Position numbers and translations under genes: made by a program. Shown one piece after another: positions 1 through 5,454 of a stretch of 7,857 nt of DNA. Position 1 is the stretch's first letter. The number at the start of each line of letters is the position of its first letter. The DNA comes from Planctomycetota bacterium. Lineage in GTDB: Bacteria; Planctomycetota; Phycisphaerae; Sedimentisphaerales; Anaerobacaceae. The notes beneath the pieces are model-generated. The model saw nothing but the letters and a program-made list of their open reading frames with translations, did not search any database and was not told where the DNA came from. Location: NCBI GenBank assembly GCA_022567055.1, contig JADFHU010000236.1:1-7857 (forward strand). Direction: 5' to 3'.

Positions 1-95
1 CATTTCGTACACACTTGGCATTACGATGCGATCGCCCTGGCGTCTCGTCAGGCTGCCTTGATTTTTGGCCTCAGAGGGAGTATCGTTGCCCCCGA

Positions 96-1451
96 ATGCC
101 GCTCGTCACCTATCTAAAACCCGAGACGACCTTCCTTCTTAAAGCCGCCTCGCGCGAGGGCGTGCTTAAGGAAATGGTAGCAGCCGTCTGTCAAACGAGG
201 CTCGACCTGGACGCGGCGACCGTGTACGAGGCGGTGGCGCGACGGGAAGAGGAACTCAGCACCCGCATCAGCGAGCACATCGCCCTGCCCCACGGCCGTA
301 TCCCGAACATGGAGGGCTTTGTCGTTGCCGTGGGATTGTCCCTGCAGACACTGCCCTGGGGCCATGAGGTGAATGATGTCCCCGTGAGGATCGTCGTGCT
401 GGTGCTGGGAGACGCAGGGCGGGCCGACGAGCACATCCGCATCCTCGGGCAGATCGCCTCTTGCTTCTCACAACCGGGCGCCGTAGAGCAACTGGTCACC
501 TGTGGGAGTGACACGGAACTCTTTCAACAATTAACGGCGATCGACGAAGGTCGGATCGGTGACACAGAACAGGATATAGAAGAGCAGAATATGTCACTTC
601 TGCAACAGGCCTCCGCACTCGCCGACGCCGTGGCCGCCGGGGTCGTGATCGTGTTGGGGCCGAAACACCTGGGGCGATGTGTCCGTCGGCTCGACAAGTC
701 GCGCAAGCGACCCTGGATCATCGCCGCGCCGCCCAGCCCCCGCGACCAGACCCAAGAAGAGGACGCCTTTGATGCGACGCTCGATATCCCCTTCCGGGGA
801 TTAAGCGGCCACCAGCGGGTGGATGTCGTGATTCTCATCGGACTGTTGAAAGACCTCCTGAAGGTCGAGGAACGGGCGGTATGCGTCTACGGCCGCACGG
901 ATGCGCAGCAACTCGACAGCATCCACGTGGTGGACCTGCGTCATCAGTTCAGCGAACTGCTCAAGCTGGGCCATGAGATCAGACACACGGACATCGACCC
1001 CGAGGTCCTGTACCGGGTGCTGCAGTTGGCAAACGAGTTGGCCCTCGAAGGCCGCGAAGGCACGCCGGTGGGGACGATTTTCGTGGTGGGCGACTATGAC
1101 ACGGCCACGGCCTACTCCTACCAGATCGTGATCAATCCCTTCCGCGGATACGCCCCCGATGAAAAAAACGTCCTCGATCCCAGCCTCGACGAGACGCTCA
1201 AGGAATTCTCGGTTCTGGACGGCGCCTTCTTGCTGCGGGGTAACGGTGAGGTGATGTCGGCGGGCACCTGCATTCACATCACCACGCCCGAAGACAAGGC
1301 CGTGTCGGGTCTGGGGACACGGCACCGCGCCGGAGTGGCCATCAGCGCCGTCACCGAGGCCTTGGCCATCGTGGTGTCACAATCGACCGGCACGGTCAGC
1401 GTCTACAAGAGTGGCAAGCAGATCCTGGCCCTGACGCGGAACAAGGGGTAG
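96..1451 (+). CDS. PTS EIIA - diadenylate cyclase (DisA_N/DAC) fusion protein
   Basis: Predicted to condense two ATP into c-di-AMP under control of a fused PTS EIIA domain. Numbering is from ATG 96 (451 residues). Residues 1 to about 145 are an EIIA type-2 (PtsN/fructose) domain: the REEELSTRI..HIALPHGRIP stretch carries the phosphorylatable histidine at H66. Residues about 165-265 form an alpha/beta segment that I tentatively compare with the pyruvate-kinase-C-like N-domain of archaeal DacZ enzymes. Residues about 295-445 are the DAC domain: EGREGTPVGTIFVVGD (318-333), LDGA with DGA at 375-377, and GTRHR at 407-411, followed by ISAVTEALAIVVSQ. DGA and RHR are the catalytic and ATP-binding motifs of the family, and both are intact. 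No membrane segment is visible, so it is probably cytosolic. The frame is open to an ATG at 15, but the 27 extra residues look non-coding, and EIIA domains normally begin near MPLVTYL. Domain calls are confident. The regulatory link is inferred. Confidence 0.9.
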   Translation: MPLVTYLKPETTFLLKAASREGVLKEMVAAVCQTRLDLDAATVYEAVARREEELSTRISEHIALPHGRIPNMEGFVVAVGLSLQTLPWGHEVNDVPVRIVVLVLGDAGRADEHIRILGQIASCFSQPGAVEQLVTCGSDTELFQQLTAIDEGRIGDTEQDIEEQNMSLLQQASALADAVAAGVVIVLGPKHLGRCVRRLDKSRKRPWIIAAPPSPRDQTQEEDAFDATLDIPFRGLSGHQRVDVVILIGLLKDLLKVEERAVCVYGRTDAQQLDSIHVVDLRHQFSELLKLGHEIRHTDIDPEVLYRVLQLANELALEGREGTPVGTIFVVGDYDTATAYSYQIVINPFRGYAPDEKNVLDPSLDETLKEFSVLDGAFLLRGNGEVMSAGTCIHITTPEDKAVSGLGTRHRAGVAISAVTEALAIVVSQSTGTVSVYKSGKQILALTRNKG

Positions 1452-1496
1452 GACTACGGCGCCACCTAGGATAAATCTACGCCCGCTGTTCACGCC

Positions 1497-1650
1497 CTAA
1501 ATACGAAATCCGAATATCGAAATCCTAAACAAGCACGAAACACGAATGACCGAAATTCTGAAACACCGGTCCTGCCCCCAAGTTTCTGTCATTGATTCTT
1601 TCGTATTTCGAATTTGTTTCGGATTTCGGATTTCGACATTCGGATTTGAG
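1497..1650. repeat. AT-rich imperfect long inverted repeat between convergent genes
   Basis: The gap between the cyclase stop (1451) and the end of the phosphoribosyltransferase gene (1657) is mostly an imperfect inverted repeat. The left arm (about 1497-1563) is built from words such as cgaaatccgaatatcgaaat, gaaacacgaa and gaaattctgaaac. The reverse complement of the right arm (about 1581-1650) gives the same series (atccgaatgtcgaaatcc, gaaacaaattcgaaatacg, gacagaaac), with mismatches and small shifts. The loop is about 17 nt and contains ccggtcctgcccc. The block is clearly more AT-rich than the flanking genes. A long hairpin here could end transcription of both convergent genes. It could equally be a dispersed non-autonomous repeat. 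I recall similar 'ccgaaatccgaaa' blocks from planctomycete-like genomes, but that is memory only. Confidence 0.7.
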
Positions 1651-1656
1651 GCGCCA

Positions 1657-2859
1657 TCACCTCTCATAGCGATCGAACGTCACTCGAGTCTTGTCCCCCC
1701 CAATCGAGACGTCCAAGATGCGCTGAACCTCGATCCCCGTCTCGTCTTGGATGCGACGAATCCCGGCATACTCCTGTTTTTCCACGGCGGTGACGGCCCC
1801 CTCGATGTAGACGTCGTTGTTGCGAAGTAGGTTTATCAGGCCGATCAGTGTGCCTCCACTACTCACGGTGTCTTCGATGATGTAGACGGAGTCGCCGCGT
1901 TGGATCCCATAGGGGTAGAGGGTCCCCTGGTAGTATTCCATGGAGAAGTCTGTGCCCTGCGAATCCGGTCCGGGAAACCACTTCGCCCCGGCAATGGGCA
2001 TGTTGGTGTAGAGCGAGACCGCGCCGAGGATGTGTGCGCAACGGTCAAATTCCCCCACGATCTTGTCGATCTGGGCCCTGGGGATGGACTGACCGATCTT
2101 CAGGGCCGTCTCTCGCAAGAGACCCGCCTGCGTGCAGGGATATTGCTCGCTGAGGGGCACCATCATAAACTTCATGGTTCGACCGTCGGGGCTGCGAACC
2201 TCCACCAGGTCCTTCCCCTCGTAGGAGGCTCGGAGTCGATTCGCAGAGATGTCCACTTCCGGATTGTCACAGTATTTCGTAAAACGGCAGTCGGCGGTCT
2301 CGACCCGGCTGCGTCGACCGCCCACCTCAACGGTGAGCAAGGATTGGATGTTGCGATTGGAAAGGTTGGCCCGGCCGAAACTCTGACCGCCATAGGTCTT
2401 TTCGGCCAGCACGAAGATGTCCTCGATGTGGGCGCCGTGAGATTCAATGAGGCGGATCAACGTGCCCAGGGTCTCACCCCGGTCCAGGACATCGTCCACG
2501 ATGGTCACCCTGTCACCGGCCTGAACCCCCTGCAGCACGAGGTGCCCGCCTCGGTAGCGAGCGTTTTCGCCGAAATAGGGTGTCAGCCGCTGAGACAGTT
2601 CGTCCGAGGTCCAGCGGGCGATGGCGATGTCATTGCCATTGAGAAAGGAGAGCGCCCCGGCGATGTGGCCCGCGCCATGTTCCTCCGTGACGATCTTGCG
2701 CTCGGGTTCGATCGCGCTGGCGAGAATCGACGCGCAGACCCGCAACGTTTCCGGATCGAGACTCGGCGTCAACTCGGAGATCGTACTGATGATCCGCTTG
2801 CGATCACCTGGGACAAGGATCGTGGGCTGATCGTCGTAGGCGCGAATAAACTTGTGCAT
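1657..2859 (-). CDS. Protein with two tandem phosphoribosyltransferase domains
   Basis: A 400-residue protein made of two type-I phosphoribosyltransferase (PRT) folds. The first covers about 1-180, with the PRPP-binding loop VTIVDDVLDRGETL at 118-131. The second covers about 225-395, with VYIIEDTVSSGGTL at 325-338. Both loops keep the acidic pair and the small-residue turn followed by T. Each is preceded by a similar strand (HIAGALSF 65-72, HILGAVSL 276-283) and followed by LI..(I/L)..(H/N).. and a VEK or AEK motif, so the protein looks like an internal duplication. PRTs transfer ribose-5-phosphate from PRPP to a base or related acceptor, and some members are PRPP-sensing regulators instead. 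The substrate cannot be told. A typical single-domain PRT has about 170-210 residues, about half this length. I chose the ATG at 2859 because AAGGATGAGG precedes it. The frame extends 29 residues further upstream, to 2946, without support. The gene converges on the cyclase gene. Confidence 0.85.
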   Translation of the reverse strand: MHKFIRAYDDQPTILVPGDRKRIISTISELTPSLDPETLRVCASILASAIEPERKIVTEEHGAGHIAGALSFLNGNDIAIARWTSDELSQRLTPYFGENARYRGGHLVLQGVQAGDRVTIVDDVLDRGETLGTLIRLIESHGAHIEDIFVLAEKTYGGQSFGRANLSNRNIQSLLTVEVGGRRSRVETADCRFTKYCDNPEVDISANRLRASYEGKDLVEVRSPDGRTMKFMMVPLSEQYPCTQAGLLRETALKIGQSIPRAQIDKIVGEFDRCAHILGAVSLYTNMPIAGAKWFPGPDSQGTDFSMEYYQGTLYPYGIQRGDSVYIIEDTVSSGGTLIGLINLLRNNDVYIEGAVTAVEKQEYAGIRRIQDETGIEVQRILDVSIGGDKTRVTFDRYER

Positions 2860-2970
2860 GGCCTCATCCTTATTTGACACCGCGGCGAGTTCAGGCGGAA
2901 AAAAGACACCAAGAAACCCACCTCGGAGCACGCACACTGTGCCCATAGGGAACAGACCAAGATCCTATCG

Positions 2971-2986
2971 AAGGGCCGACGCCCTT
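2971..2986. repeat. Perfect 6-bp hairpin palindrome in divergent intergenic region
   Basis: AAGGGC-CGAC-GCCCTT is a perfect 6-bp stem with a 4-nt loop, between the divergent PRT gene and protease ORF. On the minus strand it falls inside the 17-nt spacer of a weak promoter-like pair (TTGTAA, then TAGGAT) reading toward the PRT gene. It could therefore be an operator. The promoter boxes match the sigma-70 consensus at only 4 of 6 positions each, and the hairpin may simply be a small dispersed palindrome. Confidence 0.35.
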
Positions 2987-3041
2987 ACAAGTTTGAAAAG
3001 GAGGTCGCCGAGTCATCTAGGTTGAAGGGGAGGTCGGCCCG

Positions 3042-3425
3042 GTGCTCGGTGACAACATCAGTACTTATTCGATGCGTAACCTCGGCGGCAAGGGTGTGGT
3101 GGCGGCGACCTTCATTACCTGGGACGATGTTGATGACGATGGAGACATCGATCTGGGGGAAGAGTTGATGGCCATGGACATCGTCCACAACTCCACTGTC
3201 AAATGGGGGACCGATACGTTCCAGCCGAAGGGAAGATGGTTCGATGTGCAGGGTGTCGGGGCCCACGAGGTCGGACACGCATTTGGCATGGATCACACCG
3301 GCAATTTCCATGAAGAGGATTTTGTCCAAACCATGTTTGCCTTGGTATCGTCCAAGGATACCTCCTTGTGGACGTTAGAATTCGACGGTGACGTTCTTGG
3401 GATTCGGTTCCTCTATGGCCCCTAG
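3042..3425 (+). CDS. Matrixin-like (M10-type) zinc metalloprotease, N-terminally truncated
   Basis: A 127-residue ORF matching the C-terminal half of a matrixin catalytic domain. HEVGHAFGMDH at 75-85 is a complete metzincin zinc site (HExxHxxGxxH). The end, LEFDGDVLGIRFLYG (112-126), is the usual closing segment of the matrixin fold. DVDDDGDIDLGE at 29-40 fits a canonical EF-hand calcium loop (D1, D3, D5, G6, I8, E12), placed just before the strand LMAMDIVHN. The first half of the catalytic domain, any propeptide and any signal peptide are missing. An in-frame TAG at 3018 closes the frame upstream, so the truncation is real in this sequence. The start is a GTG at 3042 behind a good GGGGAGGT ribosome site, so the fragment may still be translated. 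It could be a remnant pseudogene. A secreted function is doubtful without a signal. Confidence 0.6.
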   Translation: MLGDNISTYSMRNLGGKGVVAATFITWDDVDDDGDIDLGEELMAMDIVHNSTVKWGTDTFQPKGRWFDVQGVGAHEVGHAFGMDHTGNFHEEDFVQTMFALVSSKDTSLWTLEFDGDVLGIRFLYGP

Positions 3426-3439
3426 GCGTCCGGCCTAGG
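3421..3439. terminator. Hairpin overlapping the protease stop codon
   Basis: CCTAGGC-GTCCG-GCCTAGG is a perfect 7-bp stem with a 5-nt loop, and its left arm contains the TAG stop of the matrixin-like ORF. No T-run follows, so intrinsic termination is uncertain. It may be only a local palindrome at the border of the repetitive block. Confidence 0.35.
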
Positions 3440-3440
3440 C

Positions 3441-3490
3441 TTAGGCGGTGTCAGAAAAATCGGTCTGGCTTCCCCTCGGGTCTGAGCCTC
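3441..3490 (+). repeat. 50-bp dispersed repeat, copy 1 (intergenic, left end of element A)
   Basis: Same length, same orientation and 45/50 identical to 6401-6450. The last 27 bp (3464-3490) match exactly, and the five differences all lie in the first 23 bp. This copy is the left terminus of element A plus three bases outside it, in non-coding DNA. Confidence 0.9.
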
Positions 3491-3740
3491 GGGGTCGAAG
3501 ACAAGCGGCTTGTTTTCTTAGCCATTCGGCGCTGCTACTGCAGTAAGGGCTGCACGAAGGCAACAGACTTGTCCGCCTAGCCGCGTCCGGCTGTATCGGC
3601 CATAGAACCAACATCGCTTGTTCCCGCCGTCGCTAAAGTTATGGCGGACTGGTCGCCGTCTTTGCCATGCGAAAAAACGCTCGCTCTCCCCTCGCAAGCT
3701 CGGGGCAGGCGGGCCGACGACGGAGTTTTCTGACAAAGCC
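3444..3740. mobile_element. Element A: MITE-like sequence with terminal inverted repeats
   Basis: About 297 bp bracketed by inverted ends. The left end, 3449-3465, reads TGTCAGAAAAATCGGTC, and the reverse complement of 3719-3735 reads TGTCAGAAAACTCCGTC (15/17 identical, first 10 perfect). The match continues outward as GGC at 3444-3446 and in the reverse complement of 3738-3740. The interior has no transposase and no convincing gene. A 94-codon minus-strand frame (3518-3802) runs past the right end, has low-complexity Arg/Ser/Gly composition and no recognisable domain. No target duplication was found. The left 50 bp recur inside the oxidoreductase gene at 6401-6450, which shows the sequence is dispersed. 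Confidence 0.6.
3653..3688 (+). repeat. 36-bp diverged repeat, copy in element A
   Basis: Aligns without gaps to 3919-3954 in element B (28/36 identical). Both share TTGCCA near the middle and AAACGCTCG near the end. The spacing and orientation suggest that elements A and B share an internal module, or that both picked up the same small repeat. Confidence 0.5.
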
Positions 3741-3767
3741 GTGTAGAATCCTTTCTGTCCCAGTCCT

Positions 3768-3781
3768 CGCCTGCCCAGGCG
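3768..3781. repeat. Small palindrome CGCCTG-CC-CAGGCG
   Basis: A perfect 6-bp inverted repeat with a 2-nt centre, able to fold as a 5-bp stem with a 4-nt loop. It lies between elements A and B, with no T-run after it. I see no gene it would obviously serve. Confidence 0.3.
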
Positions 3782-3824
3782 CCGGTTTGGATGGCGCATC
3801 ATTTGTTTCTATACTTTGGTTAGT

Positions 3825-3987
3825 CTAAGAGCACCTATCATAATGACTCTGCATTCAAACGGCTTATTCTGCGTCTGGACGGTGTCAGGCTCCATCGACC
3901 GTCCTCGGACGGCCTGCTTCGCCTTCCTTGCCAGTCGCAGAAACGCTCGTTTTCGGTGCTACGATTCATTTTGATAGGCACTCTTAG
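3825..3987. mobile_element. Element B: MITE-like sequence with about 23-bp terminal inverted repeats
   Basis: About 163 bp. The left end, 3825-3847, starts CTAAGAGCACCTATCATAA. The reverse complement of the right end (about 3964-3987) starts CTAAGAGTGCCTATCAAAA. About 19 of the first 23 positions agree, including TAAGAG, CCTATCA and AATGA. The interior is non-coding and holds a hairpin, CCGTC-CTCG-GACGG, at 3899-3912. No transposase is present, and no clear target-site duplication is visible. The right end lies 42 bp before the start of the PilX-like gene, so the element occupies that gene's promoter region. The ends resemble insertion-sequence termini, but I cannot assign a family. Confidence 0.6.
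3919..3954 (+). repeat. 36-bp diverged repeat, copy in element B
   Basis: Partner of 3653-3688 (28/36 identical, no gaps). It lies in the right half of element B, just inside the right terminal repeat. Confidence 0.5.
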
Positions 3988-4029
3988 GAGGCATCGTCAT
4001 TCAAGATTCACTTCTGCGCTGAGGACGGC

Positions 4030-5424
4030 ATGCGGACAAGAGAACTTCTTCGGGGAAGAAGGCATCAAGGCATCGTCTTGATCATAACCATGCTTTTTGT
4101 GGTCATGTTTTCCGCATTCTCGGTCTCTTTGGCAACCTTCGCGGGGACGAATCTCCAGATCGCTGAGAACCATAAGGTGGCCAACAAAGCCCGCTACTCG
4201 GCGGAATCTGGGCTCGAGATCATGCGCTACTGGCTCGGCCAGGTCTCTATTTCCGGAACGACAAGTGCTTCCCAGCGATTCGATAACGTTTGTACCTCCT
4301 TACAGTCCGTTTTGACCGACGCAAATGCAACCAACCTGAATCCCACCCAGTCTGGGTCCATTCTGACCATTCCCTCCTTTTCCCTGGCAGGAGGATCCAC
4401 CGACCGCTTCACGGCTGTCCTGCAATCCGTAGACGTGGATACCCTTCGTCTGTCCGTCTCGGGATATCATGACGCGATACAGCGAACCATTGAGGTGGAC
4501 TATCTGTTTGGGTCCAAGGGCACTTCGGTGTTTGATTTCGGCGTCGCTACCAAGGGGCCTCTGTCTCTCACCGGCAATATTGAACTCAAGGGCGTTAACA
4601 GCGCAGCGGAATCCAACGCCTACATCGAGAGTCTCGACGAAACCCTGGCCCTATCGATCGTGGGGAATTCACAGATCGGCGGCAACGTAAAGATTGGCAA
4701 TCCTATGGGCACGGTGAACTTACAGGGCGGACAGGCGGGCATCGGTGGCGAGACCGGTCAGGATGCCATTGACAACCAGGTGGAAATCGGGGCGCCCCTC
4801 TCAGAGTTTCCTGAACCCAACCCCGACATTTTTGAATCCTATGCCATTAATGCAATCGATGCCAGTACGGATACGACTGGAAACGCGACATTTGAAAACA
4901 TCCGTATCCCGGCAGGGCTCAATCCCCATTTTTCGGGACAAGCCACCCTCAAGGGCGTAATTTTCATTGAAACGCCCAACGTGGTCACGTTCAGCGGCTC
5001 GGTGGACATGACCGGGATCATCGTGGGAGACGGATCTGTAAATGACGACTCGGGCACAAACCAGATTATTTTTCAAGGGAACGTCCTTAGTCAGCCCGTG
5101 TCCGCACTGCCGTCCGAGAGTCAATACGCCGGGCTTCATGAGCAGACCGGTACATTCATCATGGCGCCCGGTTTTGCAATCTCATTTACTGGAAACTTCT
5201 CGACCTTATCCGGCGCCATTGCCGGCAACGGCATCAGTTTTTCCGGTAATGCAGGCGGAACCATCAACGGCTCGATCATCGACTATTCCAGCGCGGGGAT
5301 GACGCTCTCAGGCAATTCGGATTTGTACTTTAACCGGCCCGGATCGAGCAACATCCCTGCCGGCTTCGTCCCCAAGACCACGCTGGCCTTCGATGCAAGC
5401 TCTTACCGAGAGCCGACTCTGTAG
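4030..5424 (+). CDS. PilX_N-type pilus/secretion-like protein with beta-helix 'GN' repeats
   Basis: A 464-residue protein that begins like a type IV pilus or pseudopilus assembly protein. Basic residues (RELLRGRRH) lead to G14, a likely prepilin-peptidase cleavage point. A hydrophobic helix follows at about 15-38 (IVLIITMLFVVMFSAFSVSLA), then a polar helix with N-KARYSAESGLEIMRYWL (52-69). This is the PilX_N pattern. Position +5 after G14 is Ile, not the Glu of major pilins. The C-terminal part, from about 178, contains many short T/S-G-N or SG turns alternating with I/V-rich strands (for example LTGNIELKG 180-188, VGNSQIGGNVKIG 211-223, FSGSVDMTGIIVGDG 321-335, LSGNSDLYF 426-434), as in an extended beta-helix. 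The mature protein would be anchored by its N-terminal helix and exposed outside. GAGG lies 5 nt before the ATG. It ends with tandem TAG-TAA stops. No other pilus genes are in the window. Confidence 0.75.
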   Translation: MRTRELLRGRRHQGIVLIITMLFVVMFSAFSVSLATFAGTNLQIAENHKVANKARYSAESGLEIMRYWLGQVSISGTTSASQRFDNVCTSLQSVLTDANATNLNPTQSGSILTIPSFSLAGGSTDRFTAVLQSVDVDTLRLSVSGYHDAIQRTIEVDYLFGSKGTSVFDFGVATKGPLSLTGNIELKGVNSAAESNAYIESLDETLALSIVGNSQIGGNVKIGNPMGTVNLQGGQAGIGGETGQDAIDNQVEIGAPLSEFPEPNPDIFESYAINAIDASTDTTGNATFENIRIPAGLNPHFSGQATLKGVIFIETPNVVTFSGSVDMTGIIVGDGSVNDDSGTNQIIFQGNVLSQPVSALPSESQYAGLHEQTGTFIMAPGFAISFTGNFSTLSGAIAGNGISFSGNAGGTINGSIIDYSSAGMTLSGNSDLYFNRPGSSNIPAGFVPKTTLAFDASSYREPTL

Positions 5425-5454
5425 TAAACATCAAACCGCTGCAGCAATGAGATC

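Noticed and set aside
96..560. Reading the EIIA domain as part of a sugar transporter
   Set aside because: No EIIB or EIIC domain or membrane segment is present in the protein or window. The fusion partner is a nucleotide cyclase, so a regulatory EIIA is the better reading.
801..1325. 174-codon minus-strand frame opposite the cyclase gene
   Set aside because: It is antisense to the DAC domain, His/Val-rich, and has no motif of its own.
1497..1650. CRISPR-like array from the repeated cgaaatcc words
   Set aside because: The words are short, degenerate and irregularly spaced and form an inverted, not direct, arrangement. No spacers or cas genes are present.
1900..2877. 325-codon plus-strand open frame opposite the PRT gene
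   Set aside because: The minus-strand frame shows two clear PRPP loops and a good ribosome site. The plus frame has no recognisable domain and is an antisense shadow of GC-rich coding DNA.
3518..3802. 94-codon minus-strand frame in the intergenic block
   Set aside because: It spans the right end of element A, has low-complexity Arg/Ser/Gly composition, no domain and no clear ribosome site. It is best explained as repeat DNA that happens to be open.
3971..3999. Outward promoter from the end of element B toward the PilX-like gene
   Set aside because: TTGATA at 3971-3976 is a fair -35 box, but the hexamer 17 nt downstream (TCGTCA) is a poor -10, so I do not call it.
5425..5454. Terminator between the convergent PilX-like and oxidoreductase genes
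   Set aside because: Only 30 bp separate the stops, and I see no stable stem followed by a T-run.
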